From contig NZ_JAPFEA010000031.1 of the NCBI RefSeq assembly GCF_026169115.1, positions 1 through 40,991 of the forward strand: 40,991 nt of DNA. Direction: 5' to 3'. Shown piece by piece: positions 29,827-37,201 of the stretch. Origin of the DNA: Intestinimonas sp. Its GTDB lineage: Bacteria > Bacillota > Clostridia > Oscillospirales > Oscillospiraceae. The position numbers and the translations under genes were made by a program. Position 1 is the stretch's first letter. Each line of letters begins with the position of its first letter. The notes below the pieces were generated by a model that saw only the letters and a list, made by a program, of their open reading frames with translations, made no database searches and was not told where the DNA came from.

Positions 29827-31096
29827 CCCGGGTATACCGCCGCAGGGGATAGTCTCCGTCGTGGGCGTCCCCGCAGGTGGTGCGGCTCATGTCCCCCGGC
29901 CCGGTGACCCGGACCACCCCCGCCCGCAGGAGGGTCGTGGCCAGCTCCTCCCGCTCGGACGAAGCGCAGAGGAGCCCCGCCGTCTGGAGGACCCCCTTGT
30001 GCCGTCGGAGCATGGCGGGCAGCTGCGCCCGTGGCAGGGCCTTCACCAGGGGATTGCCGAATTGGAGGGAGAGGGCCAGTTCCCCATCCTCCCCCAGGGT
30101 GAGGGAGCACCTCTTCCCATAAAAGACCTCCGGGCCGGGCGCGGTGACCGACTCCAGCCGCTGCTCGTACTGGGCCAGGGTCACCTGGGCCGCCGAGCCG
30201 TCGTCCAGGGGCGGCCCCGCCGCCATGGCTTCCTCCAGCACCGGCAGGAACCGGCGGCAGAAGGCCCGGACCTCCTCCCGGTCCTCCGTGTCCAGGAAGA
30301 TCACCTGACAGGAGCTGCACAGCAGCTGCCGGGTGTCGGCGATATGGTCCGCCAGGGCGGCCAGCCCCTCCGGGGTCTCCCCCGCCGGCGTGACATAGGC
30401 GAAGCTCAGCTTGTGGCCCCATTCGATGAGGCGGCAGCCCACAGGGGCCAGGCCCCGGACGGCGGACACCGCCCCCTCCCCGCCCCAGACCACGATGCCG
30501 TCGGCCATGGCCGCCATCTTCTGCATGGCGGGCAGGTCGTCAGAGGGGGTGTCAAAGACATAGAGGTAGTCGGCCAGCGCCGGGGCGGCCTGGGTGAGGG
30601 CGTGGAGCAGCAGCACCGACAGCCCGCCGTCGGCCTGGGGCAGCTTCAAGATGTTCACATTGCCGGTGAGGAGCCCCTCCACGGCACTATACGCCGGAAG
30701 GCCGTCCACATTGCCGGCGGCGATGTGGAAAAGGACCCCCAGGGGAAGGACCTCCTTGGTGAGGGTGAGACCGGAGTGGGGCGGCGTCACCTGCCTGGGG
30801 CCCGCCCAGTCCGGCCCCAGCTCCAAAGCCAGCTTGAATTCCAGGCTCTCCCGGCGGAGCAGGTTGGCGGCGGCCGCCGCCTGGGCCAGGGTGAAGCGCC
30901 GGTCCAGACCCAGGGCGGCGATGACGCCGTCAAACTCCCCGCTGAGCACCCGCCGGGCCAGGCCGTCACAGGCGGCTACCACCGTCTCCGCAGTGGGGGC
31001 GGGCCGCTGGAGCACCCGGGTGATGGTCTCCTCCAGGCTGTCCAGGAGCCGATTCTGCTCCTTGGTATCACGGACCTCTCCCCGGTACAGGATCAC
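29813..31096 (-). CDS. luxC: Acyl-CoA reductase, LuxC family
   Basis: LuxC-type reductases reduce an acyl thioester (from LuxE or acyl-CoA) to a fatty aldehyde with NADPH. The 427-residue protein has LGVLFHIAAGNVDGLPAYS (cofactor region, about residues 120-138), GNVNILKLP, and LLCSSCQVIFLD with candidate catalytic Cys260/263. It starts at GTG 31096, overlapping the luxE stop (GTGA), so the two are translationally coupled. No luxD, luxAB or luxG is present. The symbol reflects the family, not bioluminescence. Confidence 0.88.
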   Translation of the reverse strand: MILYRGEVRDTKEQNRLLDSLEETITRVLQRPAPTAETVVAACDGLARRVLSGEFDGVIAALGLDRRFTLAQAAAAANLLRRESLEFKLALELGPDWAGPRQVTPPHSGLTLTKEVLPLGVLFHIAAGNVDGLPAYSAVEGLLTGNVNILKLPQADGGLSVLLLHALTQAAPALADYLYVFDTPSDDLPAMQKMAAMADGIVVWGGEGAVSAVRGLAPVGCRLIEWGHKLSFAYVTPAGETPEGLAALADHIADTRQLLCSSCQVIFLDTEDREEVRAFCRRFLPVLEEAMAAGPPLDDGSAAQVTLAQYEQRLESVTAPGPEVFYGKRCSLTLGEDGELALSLQFGNPLVKALPRAQLPAMLRRHKGVLQTAGLLCASSEREELATTLLRAGVVRVTGPGDMSRTTCGDAHDGDYPLRRYTRVTER

Positions 31097-32214
31097 AGGC
31101 CCACCCCCTTTCTCAGCTCGTCTGCGCCGGCGGCGCAGGTCTTGATGTCGGCCATGCCCACCCGGCCAATGATCTCCAGCCAGGGGGACTTCACCCCGCA
31201 GGGACAGGTCTCCCCGTCGTGGAGGATGCCCAGGTCGTCGGTCATGATGCTCAGGACCGGGACGGCATGGAGCATGGGGGTGAGGAGGTTCACCAGCCCC
31301 ACGGCGCCATTGGGCACCGGCTCCAGGGTGCGCACGTCCCGGATGATGACCCGGCTGTATACCGGCACATGAAAGTGGTGATACTTGCAGTCGGCATAGT
31401 AAATGGGGTGCTCCACCGCCCCGAAGGACTCGTAGATGTGCTCCTCCGGGATGCCGAAGCGGTCCCACGCCTTGGCATAGAAGGTCTCTTTATCCACCTT
31501 TTCCCGATAAAACTGCTTCCAGCCGCCCCCCAGAAAGATCTTGGAGTTTTTGGGCAGCGGATAGCGGAGCCCCCGCCGCTCCAGCTCCTCCATAAGGAAG
31601 TAGGTGTAGGCAGGAAAGCCCATGAAGCGGGTGGGAAACCGGGAACGGCTGTATTTCTCCAGGGTCCTGATAAGGCCGTCAAAGTCCACCTGATAGCCCC
31701 CGTCCCGATATTTGAGGGCATACTCCCGGTGGATGGCAGGGGTGATATAGGTGTAGCCCGTGGCCGTCTTGGCCACGGCGGTCTGATTGCTCCTGTGGGG
31801 CTGATAGCCCAGAATGAGGTAGTTGGTGGGCACCGCGGAAAGGAAGTGATGGTAGCGCAGGATGCGCCACACCATGTGGAAGCCGCTCCACAATCCCCCC
31901 AGCTCAAAGCCGATCACGCTTTTCTTCCCCCGGGTCCCCGAGGAGGTGGCCTTGATGAGCATGCTCCGCTCGGGTACGGAGAAGATCTGGTGCGATTTGA
32001 AATATAAGGTGGGCAGCACCGGCAGCCGGCTCAGGTCCGCCGTGGTCCGCAACAGGTCTGGCCGGAAGCCAAAGTGGTCCAGAATGGCCCGGTACTCCGG
32101 GCAGTGGGCGTAGTGGAAGGCGCAGTTGTCCCGCATGGCGGAGACGAAAAGTTCCTCCGTCCCCGCCGTGTCATAGGGGTCCTTCCAGGTGAAGAGTCTG
32201 ATGCGATTTCCCAT
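31093..32214 (-). CDS. luxE: Acyl-protein synthetase / acyltransferase, LuxE family
   Basis: LuxE activates a fatty acid as acyl-AMP and passes it, as a thioester, to the LuxC reductase. The 373-residue protein has KATSSGTRGKKSVIGFE (nucleotide-binding loop), FPTRFMGFPAYTYFLMEEL, IFLGGGWKQFYREKVDK and a C-terminal CPCGVKSPWLEIIGR. The start is ATG 32214 just after GGAGGAAC; a continuous upstream frame through the repeat region is not coding. It forms a two-gene unit with luxC, placed downstream of the duplicated ruvX tail. Confidence 0.88.
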   Translation of the reverse strand: MGNRIRLFTWKDPYDTAGTEELFVSAMRDNCAFHYAHCPEYRAILDHFGFRPDLLRTTADLSRLPVLPTLYFKSHQIFSVPERSMLIKATSSGTRGKKSVIGFELGGLWSGFHMVWRILRYHHFLSAVPTNYLILGYQPHRSNQTAVAKTATGYTYITPAIHREYALKYRDGGYQVDFDGLIRTLEKYSRSRFPTRFMGFPAYTYFLMEELERRGLRYPLPKNSKIFLGGGWKQFYREKVDKETFYAKAWDRFGIPEEHIYESFGAVEHPIYYADCKYHHFHVPVYSRVIIRDVRTLEPVPNGAVGLVNLLTPMLHAVPVLSIMTDDLGILHDGETCPCGVKSPWLEIIGRVGMADIKTCAAGADELRKGVGL

Positions 32215-32227
32215 GTTCCTCCCTTCT

Positions 32228-32451
32228 TCCCATGGGGGTAAAACCCCCATGGGGTCCCAGTTCTTCTGCACATCCTCGGGCGGAGTGAATCCGCCCTGCG
32301 GCAAGCAGCCGCCGGCCGGCTGCTTGGACGCGCCTGACAGCACGCCCCGCTCCGCGGGGCCCCACCGTGGACGCCCCTCACCCGGTTTCAGCCCTGGGTC
32401 CGTTTCCGGGTGAGATAACCCTCCAATATTAGTGTCGCCGCCACGGCGTCC
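32228..32451. repeat. Tandem 224-bp repeat, copy A (contains a fossil ruvX 3' end)
   Basis: This copy and copy B (32452-32676) are directly adjacent. From luxE outward it holds: a hairpin CCCATGGGGG-TAAAA-CCCCCATGGG; GGGCGGA/TCCGCCC, GCAGCC/GGCTGC and GCCCCGC/GCGGGGC stems; and, on the - strand at 32451-32388, the last 20 codons plus stop of ruvX (DAVAATLILEGYLTRKRTQG). That tail has no gene body attached. The rest has no coding support. Confidence 0.9.
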
Positions 32452-32676
32452 TCCCATGGGGGTTTTTCCCCCATGGGGTCCCAGTTCTTCTGCACATCCT
32501 CGGGCGGAGTGAATCCGCCCTGCGGCAAGCAGCCGCCAGGCCGGCTGCTTGGACGCGCCTGACGGCGCGCCCCGCTCCGCGGGGCCCCACCGTGGACGTC
32601 CCTCACTTGGTTTCAGCCCTGGGTCCGTTTCCGGGTGAGATAACCTTCCAGAATCAAAGTAGCGGCAACAGCGTCC
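32452..32676. repeat. Tandem 225-bp repeat, copy B (contains the functional ruvX 3' end)
   Basis: Same content as copy A with one inserted base. Its hairpin loop is TTTTT instead of TAAAA. The right-hand part (32613-32676) is the actual end of ruvX. The non-coding part differs from copy A at only a handful of positions (for example ACAGCACG versus ACGGCGCG), whereas the coding tails differ at most third codon positions. Confidence 0.9.
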
Positions 32677-33032
32677 ACGGTCTTTTTGTGGTTTTTCATC
32701 TTCTTGCCGCTGGCATGGAGGATATCGTGGGCCTCGATGGTGGTCCGCCGCTCGTCCCAGAGCACCGGCGTGAGACCGGTGGACTCCGCCACCTGACCGG
32801 CGAAGGTCCGGTAGAGCTCCGCCCGGGGCCCCTCGGTGCCGTCCATGTTCCGGGGAAAGCCCATCACCAGCTCCTCCACTTTGTATTGCTCCGTCAGCTC
32901 GGCAAGGCGGGCGCACACCTGCTCCCCCTTCCGGCTGTGGATGACCTCCGTATACCCCGCCAGCAGACCCGTGGGGTCGGAGATGGCCACGCCCGTCCGG
33001 GCGTCGCCGTAGTCGATGGCCATGATACGCAT
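32613..33032 (-). CDS. ruvX: Holliday junction resolvase-like / pre-16S rRNA nuclease RuvX (YqgF)
   Basis: The 139-residue RNase H-fold protein has MAIDYGDARTGVAISDP (first catalytic Asp), VEELVMGFPRNMDG, LWDERRTTIEAHDIL and VDAVAATLILEGYL (last catalytic Asp). In E. coli YqgF matures the 5' end of 16S rRNA; an older label is Holliday resolvase. ATG 33032 follows GGAGG by 3 bases; a longer form from 33056 is rejected. The last 21 codons lie in repeat copy B, and a second copy of those codons lies in copy A. Confidence 0.94.
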   Translation of the reverse strand: MRIMAIDYGDARTGVAISDPTGLLAGYTEVIHSRKGEQVCARLAELTEQYKVEELVMGFPRNMDGTEGPRAELYRTFAGQVAESTGLTPVLWDERRTTIEAHDILHASGKKMKNHKKTVDAVAATLILEGYLTRKRTQG

Positions 33033-33100
33033 GGTCCTCCCTCCCTTCCCCACCACTATATCCGTTTTCCGAAAGCCCTGTCAAGCCTGGAAATTGATGC

Positions 33101-33130
33101 TTGACTTTTCCAGCCGCTTATGATAGTCTA
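33101..33130 (+). promoter_or_regulatory. Possible promoter of the rpmG-secE-nusG unit
   Basis: TTGACT (33101-33106) is followed by GATAGT (33122-33127, 15-base spacing) or TAGTCT (33125-33130, 18-base spacing). A second weak -10, TGTAAT, is at 33177-33182. The region 33033-33355 holds no recognised gene. Confidence 0.35.
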
Positions 33131-33227
33131 TTAGCACCTATGAAAAAGGGCTTTATTTTTGTGCGCATTTTTACGGTGTAATGGGCACAAACCCTTTCCC
33201 TCTCAGGAGGACATAGGGAGGCAGATC

Positions 33228-33380
33228 ATGCCGAACCTACCGTGTTTTGACTGGGGACGGGCCCTGCCCGTGCCTTTTTCGAACGTGCTGGGATTCGGTA
33301 TAGCCGGACCCGGCATTTTTTGTTGGGTCCGAACCATTGAAGGAGGTGCCGAAACATGGCAAAAGCCGGTGCGCGGGTGA
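33228..33380 (+). other. Leader with possible upstream ORF and two attenuator-like hairpins before rpmG
   Basis: A 50-codon frame (MPNLPCFDWGRALPVPF...) opens at ATG 33228 after GGGAGG and runs into rpmG. Inside it, ACGGGC-CCT-GCCCGT (33257-33271) is followed by TTTTT, and GCCGG/CCGGC (33303-33314) by TTTTTT. The second hairpin can be replaced by GGACCC/GGGTCC (33306-33311 with 33325-33330), which would bury the T-run in a loop. This suggests attenuation control; whether the small frame is translated is open. Confidence 0.4.
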
Positions 33381-33520
33381 AAATCACCCTGAGATGCTCC
33401 GAGTGCAAACAGCGCAACTACGTCACCAACAAGAACAAGAAGAACACTCCCGACCGTCTGGAAAGAAACAAGTACTGCCCCTTCTGCAGGAAGCACACGC
33501 TCCACACCGAAACCAAGTGA
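33356..33520 (+). CDS. rpmG: 50S ribosomal protein L33
   Basis: The 54-residue protein is a zinc-binding L33: [19 protein letters not shown] with CSEC, then CPFC near the C-terminus ([17 protein letters not shown]). AAGGAGG precedes the ATG at proper distance. It is first in the rpmG-secE-nusG cluster that is standard in Firmicutes. The two CxxC pairs mean it is the zinc-dependent (C+) form. Confidence 0.95.
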   Translation: MAKAGARVKITLRCSECKQRNYVTNKNKKNTPDRLERNKYCPFCRKHTLHTETK

Positions 33521-33565
33521 TGATGCTGATTACGGAAGTGTCACAAGAAAGCAGGGTGAAACCGA

Positions 33566-33865
33566 ATGTCTGACAACGAGAAGATCGAAAAGACCGGCGC
33601 TGACGCCCAGGCCGCTTCCAAGCCCGCCAAGGCGGACAAGAAGGCCAAGAAGGACGAGAAGCCCGGCTTTTTCCAGCGTGTCGCCCGTTGGTTCCGCGAG
33701 ATGAAGAGCGAGCTCAAGAAGGTCGTGTGGCCCACTCCCAAGCAGACCGTTAACAACACGGTGATCGTGATCGTCTGCGTTATCGTGGTCGGCATCTTCA
33801 TCTGGGTCTTTGACGCCCTTGCCAGCGGCATCATCGCCGCCCTCATCGACCTCTTTAAGGGTTAA
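33566..33865 (+). CDS. secE: Preprotein translocase subunit SecE
   Basis: The 99-residue protein has a charged, Ala/Lys-rich N-terminal extension, the conserved amphipathic helix RWFREMKSELKKVVWPTPKQ (about residues 41-60) and one transmembrane segment (VIVIVCVIVVGIFIWVFDAL). SecE clamps SecY in the export channel. The extension is somewhat longer than in the minimal Gram-positive SecE. nusG begins 11 bases downstream. Confidence 0.96.
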   Translation: MSDNEKIEKTGADAQAASKPAKADKKAKKDEKPGFFQRVARWFREMKSELKKVVWPTPKQTVNNTVIVIVCVIVVGIFIWVFDALASGIIAALIDLFKG

Positions 33866-33876
33866 GGGGTAGCGGT

Positions 33877-34401
33877 ATGTCGGATAGTGCAAAGTGGTAT
33901 GTGGTCCATACCTATTCCGGGTATGAGAACACCGTCAAGGCCACCATCGAAAAGCACGTGGAGAACCGCAGCATGCATGACCTCATCCACGAGGTCAAGA
34001 TCCCCCTGGAGACTGTCACCGAGATCACCGACAACCGCCCCAAGGTCGTGGAGCGGAAGGTCTTCCCCGGCTATGTGCTGGTGAAAATGGTGATGACCGA
34101 CGAGACCTGGCACCTGGTCCGCAACGTCCGCGGCGCCACTGGTTTCGTGGGCTCCGGCAACAAACCGATTCCTCTCACCGACGATGAGATCGCCGCCCTC
34201 GGCGTGGAAAAGCGCGAGGTCGTGGTGGCCTATCAGGTGGGCGACACCGTAAAGATCACCGACGGCGCTCTGGAGTCCTTCCTGGGCACCGTGGAGGAGA
34301 TCGACCTGGACCGCAGCAAGGTCCGCGTGGTCGTTTCCATGTTCGGCCGGGAGACCCCGGTGGAGCTGGAGCTGGACCAGGTGGAGCTGGTACAGGATTA
34401 G
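33877..34401 (+). CDS. nusG: Transcription termination/antitermination factor NusG
   Basis: The 174-residue protein has the NGN domain (KWYVVHTYSGYENTVKATIE, FPGYVLVKMVMTDETWHLVR, VRGATGFVG) and a C-terminal KOW domain (YQVGDTVKITDGALESFLGTV). NusG binds RNA polymerase and affects pausing and coupling to ribosomes. Position between secE and rplK is canonical, and length is normal. Confidence 0.98.
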   Translation: MSDSAKWYVVHTYSGYENTVKATIEKHVENRSMHDLIHEVKIPLETVTEITDNRPKVVERKVFPGYVLVKMVMTDETWHLVRNVRGATGFVGSGNKPIPLTDDEIAALGVEKREVVVAYQVGDTVKITDGALESFLGTVEEIDLDRSKVRVVVSMFGRETPVELELDQVELVQD

Positions 34402-34501
34402 GTACCCTGGGCGGCATGGCCGCCCGCCGTCCAAGGCACAAGTGGGAGGGATGCGCCGTCGCATCCCGTCCAACCACATTCATTCGTAGGAGGTGCTCAT
34501 T
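34402..34501 (+). promoter_or_regulatory. Structured spacer before rplK
   Basis: The 100-base gap contains two good hairpins, GGGCGGC-ATG-GCCGCCC and GGGATGCG-CCGT-CGCATCCC, neither with a T-tract. They could be RNA sites for feedback control by L1 or processing signals. No protein gene is seen. Confidence 0.35.
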
Positions 34502-34927
34502 GTGGCACAGAAAGTAACTGGTTACGTCAAACTGCAGATCCCGGCCGGCAAGGCGACTCCCGCTCCCCCCGTCGGCCCCGCTCTGGGCCAGCACGGCGTC
34601 AACATCGCCGCCTTCACCAAGGAATTCAACGAGCGCACCAAGAACGACGTGGGCCTGATCATCCCCGTGATCATCACCGTCTACGCCGACCGCTCCTTCA
34701 CCTTCGTTACCAAGACCCCTCCCGCCGCCGTGCTCATCAAGAAGGCCTGCGGCATCGAGTCCGGCTCCGGCGTGCCCAACAAGACCAAGGTCGCCCAGCT
34801 GAAGAAGGACGATCTGCGCAAGATCGCCGAGACCAAGATGCCCGACCTGAACGCCGCCTCCGTCGAGGCCGCCATGAGCATGGTCGCCGGTACCGCCCGC
34901 TCCATGGGCGTCACCGTGGAAGAGTAA
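34502..34927 (+). CDS. rplK: 50S ribosomal protein L11
   Basis: The 141-residue protein is exactly standard length. [20 protein letters not shown] is the conserved N-terminal block that binds the GTPase-centre rRNA, and [20 protein letters not shown] is the C-terminal RNA-binding end. GTG at 34502 is used: AGGAGG (34488-34493) is 8 bases upstream and overlaps the alternative GTG at 34493. Confidence 0.98.
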   Translation: MAQKVTGYVKLQIPAGKATPAPPVGPALGQHGVNIAAFTKEFNERTKNDVGLIIPVIITVYADRSFTFVTKTPPAAVLIKKACGIESGSGVPNKTKVAQLKKDDLRKIAETKMPDLNAASVEAAMSMVAGTARSMGVTVEE

Positions 34928-34945
34928 GGGAAGGAGGTAGTAACG

Positions 34946-35638
34946 ATGTTCAGAGGAAAGAAATATACCGACTCTGCCAAGCAGATCGATAAGGCTATGC
35001 TCTACGATACCGCCGACGCCATGGCCCTGGTGGTGAAGACCGCCCCCGCCAAGTTCGACGAGACTGTGGAGCTCCATGTGAAGCTGGGCGTTGACTCCCG
35101 TCACGCCGACCAGCAGGTCCGCGGCGCCATCGTGCTGCCCCACGGCACCGGCAAGACCCAGCGCGTGCTGGTCTTCGCCAAGGGCGACAAGGCTGAGGCC
35201 GCCAAGGCCGCCGGCGCCGACTTCGTGGGCGAGATGGATATGGTCCAGAAGATCCAGTCCGAGAACTGGTTCGATTACGACGTGGTCGTCGCCACTCCCG
35301 ACATGATGGGCGTGGTGGGCCGTCTGGGTAAGGTCCTGGGCCCCAAGGGCCTGATGCCCTCCCCCAAGGCCGGCACCGTTACCCCCGACGTGGCCAAGGC
35401 TGTCACCGAGATCAAGGCCGGTAAGGTGGAGTACCGTCTGGATAAGACCAACATCATCCACTGCCCCATCGGCAAGGTCTCCTTCGGCGCTGAGAAGCTC
35501 ACCGAGAACTTCAACGCTCTCATGGGCGCCATCGTCAAGGCCAAGCCCGCCGCCGCCAAGGGCCAGTATATCAAGAGCTGCGTGGTGGCTTCCACCATGG
35601 GCCCCGGCGTCAAGGTCAACGGCGCCAAGCTGGTGTAA
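34946..35638 (+). CDS. rplA: 50S ribosomal protein L1
   Basis: The 230-residue L1 forms the stalk at the E site and can repress its own operon. Motifs are [52 protein letters not shown] and [25 protein letters not shown] precedes the ATG, 18 bases after rplK. Length is standard. Confidence 0.98.
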   Translation: MFRGKKYTDSAKQIDKAMLYDTADAMALVVKTAPAKFDETVELHVKLGVDSRHADQQVRGAIVLPHGTGKTQRVLVFAKGDKAEAAKAAGADFVGEMDMVQKIQSENWFDYDVVVATPDMMGVVGRLGKVLGPKGLMPSPKAGTVTPDVAKAVTEIKAGKVEYRLDKTNIIHCPIGKVSFGAEKLTENFNALMGAIVKAKPAAAKGQYIKSCVVASTMGPGVKVNGAKLV

Positions 35639-35930
35639 GAAGCGCGGAGCGCCCGGGAGCAGGTGGCTAAGACCCGCAGCGGAACAAACGGACCGGTGGG
35701 CCCCGGAAGGGACCGGCGGCCGGCTTGTGCAGTCGGAGGGGCTTAGACGCCGTCGCGGAGGGCGCGCAGCGTGACAAGAAGCGCGGAGGCGTCGTGAGCA
35801 GCGCGGATGGACCGGAGCGAGGGTGTGAAACCAAGGGCCGTCTGGCGGCCCTGTTTCAAGCCCGAGTCGTAGGGAAGCCGCGCGTCGCGAAACAGTTGCA
35901 GCGTGACACCAGCATCACAAAATATATCAT
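35639..35930. other. Gene-free GC-rich spacer between rplA and the rplJ promoter
   Basis: About 290 bases without a credible gene; an 81-codon frame at 35725 is Arg/Gly-rich and lacks a ribosome binding site. The text has recurring short words (GCGCGGAG, GCAGCGTGACA twice, GACCGG several times) and one hairpin AGGGCCG/CGGCCCT (about 35839-35857) that might end the rplA transcript, although no T-run follows. It could be an intergenic repeat or a structured RNA. Confidence 0.35.
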
Positions 35931-35932
35931 TT

Positions 35933-35965
35933 CCGGACAGGTTTTGCTTGACAAAGCCTGTCCGG
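35933..35965 (+). promoter_or_regulatory. Inverted repeat overlapping the rplJ promoter
   Basis: CCGGACAGG (35933-35941) and CCTGTCCGG (35957-35965) form a perfect 9-bp inverted repeat with a 15-base gap. The right arm lies in the spacer between -35 and -10, and the -35 box lies in the gap. This is a candidate operator, or a hairpin left from an upstream transcript. Confidence 0.5.
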
Positions 35966-35976
35966 ACTGATATACT
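35948..35976 (+). promoter_or_regulatory. Promoter of rplJ-rplL
   Basis: Consensus TTGACA (35948-35953), 17 bases, TATACT (35971-35976). Transcription would start just before the L10 leader. Confidence 0.9.
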
Positions 35977-35984
35977 ATCATTCG

Positions 35985-36096
35985 TGTTCAAAGACAGCAG
36001 GCGGCGCAAGCCATAAGTCCTGCCGAGAATGCAGCCACAACGGAGTAAGTTTCTTTGTGCTGTTTTCGCTGCTTTGGATGCGAAAACAGCTTTTTT
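35985..36096 (+). promoter_or_regulatory. Ribosomal protein L10 leader with attenuator
   Basis: The transcript start AAAGACAGCAGGCGGCGCAA followed by CCTGCCGA matches the L10-leader fold: GCAGG (35997-36001) with CCTGC (36019-36023) around an inner GGC-GCAA-GCC hairpin, the L10(L12)4 binding site. An intrinsic terminator follows (GCTGTTTTCGC 36059-36069 with GCGAAAACAGC 36080-36090, then TTTTTT). Binding of excess L10-L12 should favour termination before rplJ. Confidence 0.88.
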
Positions 36097-36151
36097 GTTG
36101 CGTGACTGCATCGGAAAAGTTGAACTCAAATTCAACGGAGGTGAATCCCAA

Positions 36152-36688
36152 ATGCCTAACGCAAAGGTCCTCAGTGAGAAGCAGGCCATCGTGGCCGAGC
36201 TGACTGAGAAGCTCAAGAGCGCCTCCAGCGGCGTTCTGGTGGACTACAAGGGCATCACCGTGGCGGAAGACACCGCTCTGCGTGCCGAGTGCCGCAAGAA
36301 TGAGCTGGACTACGCCGTAGTGAAGAACACCCTGGTCCGCTTTGCCATCAACAACGTTGGTCTGGAAGAGATGGATTCCGTGCTCAACGGCACCACTTCT
36401 CTGGCCCTCTCTCAGGGCGATCCCATCGCTCCCATGCGTGTCATCGCCAAGTTCGCCAAGCAGTTCAACGGCGCCAAGTTCACCATCAAGTCCGGCTTCA
36501 TGGACGGCAAGGTCCTGTCCCTGGACGAGATCAACGCTCTGGCCGAACTGCCCAGCAAGGAAGTCCTCCAGGCTCAGGTCCTGGGCACCATGCTGGCCCC
36601 CATCACCAGCCTGGCCATCGTCATCAAGGCCATCTGCGAGCAGAAGGGCGGCTCTGTCGACGCCGCCGAGGCTCCCGCCGCCGAGTGA
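36152..36688 (+). CDS. rplJ: 50S ribosomal protein L10
   Basis: The 178-residue L10 anchors L7/L12 dimers on the ribosome. Features: SEKQAIVAELTEKLKSASSG, VLVDYKGITVAEDTALR, KNTLVRFAI and a C-terminal helix for L12 binding. ATG 36152 follows GGAGGTGA; an upstream in-frame ATG in the leader is rejected because the terminator hairpin intervenes. Confidence 0.97.
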   Translation: MPNAKVLSEKQAIVAELTEKLKSASSGVLVDYKGITVAEDTALRAECRKNELDYAVVKNTLVRFAINNVGLEEMDSVLNGTTSLALSQGDPIAPMRVIAKFAKQFNGAKFTIKSGFMDGKVLSLDEINALAELPSKEVLQAQVLGTMLAPITSLAIVIKAICEQKGGSVDAAEAPAAE

Positions 36689-36745
36689 GCGGCGCAACAC
36701 ACATCATCTATTGATTGAGATCACAATTTTAGGAGGTAACATATC

Positions 36746-37120
36746 ATGGCTTCTGAGAAAATCACTGCCCTCATTGAGGAAGTTAAGGGTCTGACTGTTC
36801 TGGAGCTCTCCGAGCTGGTTCACGCTCTGGAGGACGAGTTCGGCGTGTCCGCCGCCGCCATGGCCGCTCCCGCTGCCGCCGGCGCTGCCGCTCCCGCCGC
36901 CGAGGAGAAGACCGAGTTCGACGTGGTGCTGGCTGAGGTCGGCTCCGAGAAGATCAAGGTCATCAAGGCTGTCCGTGAGATCACCGGCCTGGGTCTGGCT
37001 GAGGCCAAGGCTATGGTCGAGGCCGCTCCCAAGGCCCTCAAGGAGGGTGTCTCCAAGGACGAGGCCGAGGAGCTGAAGAAGAAGCTGGAGGAAGTCGGCG
37101 CCAAGGTCGAGCTGAAGTAA
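36746..37120 (+). CDS. rplL: 50S ribosomal protein L7/L12
   Basis: The 124-residue protein has the N-terminal dimerisation helix ([20 protein letters not shown]), an Ala/Pro-rich hinge, and the C-terminal factor-binding domain ([20 protein letters not shown]). AGGAGG precedes the ATG. A terminator follows directly and rpoB, the usual next gene, is not here. Confidence 0.98.
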   Translation: MASEKITALIEEVKGLTVLELSELVHALEDEFGVSAAAMAAPAAAGAAAPAAEEKTEFDVVLAEVGSEKIKVIKAVREITGLGLAEAKAMVEAAPKALKEGVSKDEAEELKKKLEEVGAKVELK

Positions 37121-37138
37121 GTTTCTTCCCATTTGCAC

Positions 37139-37174
37139 AAAAAAGGCCCATGGCGTCATGCCATGGGCCTTTTT
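37139..37174 (+). terminator. Terminator of rplJ-rplL
   Basis: A perfect stem AAAAGGCCCATGGC (37141-37154) with GCCATGGGCCTTTT (37160-37173), loop GTCAT, then T. Confidence 0.92.
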
Positions 37175-37201
37175 CACACCAGAGACAAGGAGGTTCCGAT
37201 C

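Noticed and set aside
29813-32214. A bioluminescence (lux) operon
   Set aside because: Only the aldehyde-forming luxE and luxC types are present; luxA, luxB and luxD are absent and the organism looks anaerobic.
32228-32676. CRISPR array or insertion sequence in the repeat region
   Set aside because: Only two long adjacent units, no spacers, no transposase and no cas gene.
31093-33084. A continuous 663-codon frame on the - strand joining ruvX-antisense frame, the repeat and luxE
   Set aside because: The upstream part is the wrong frame of ruvX and repeat sequence. luxE has its own ATG and ribosome binding site at 32214.
35725-35970. An 81-codon gene between rplA and rplJ
   Set aside because: No ribosome binding site, atypical Arg/Gly-rich composition, and it runs through the rplJ promoter.
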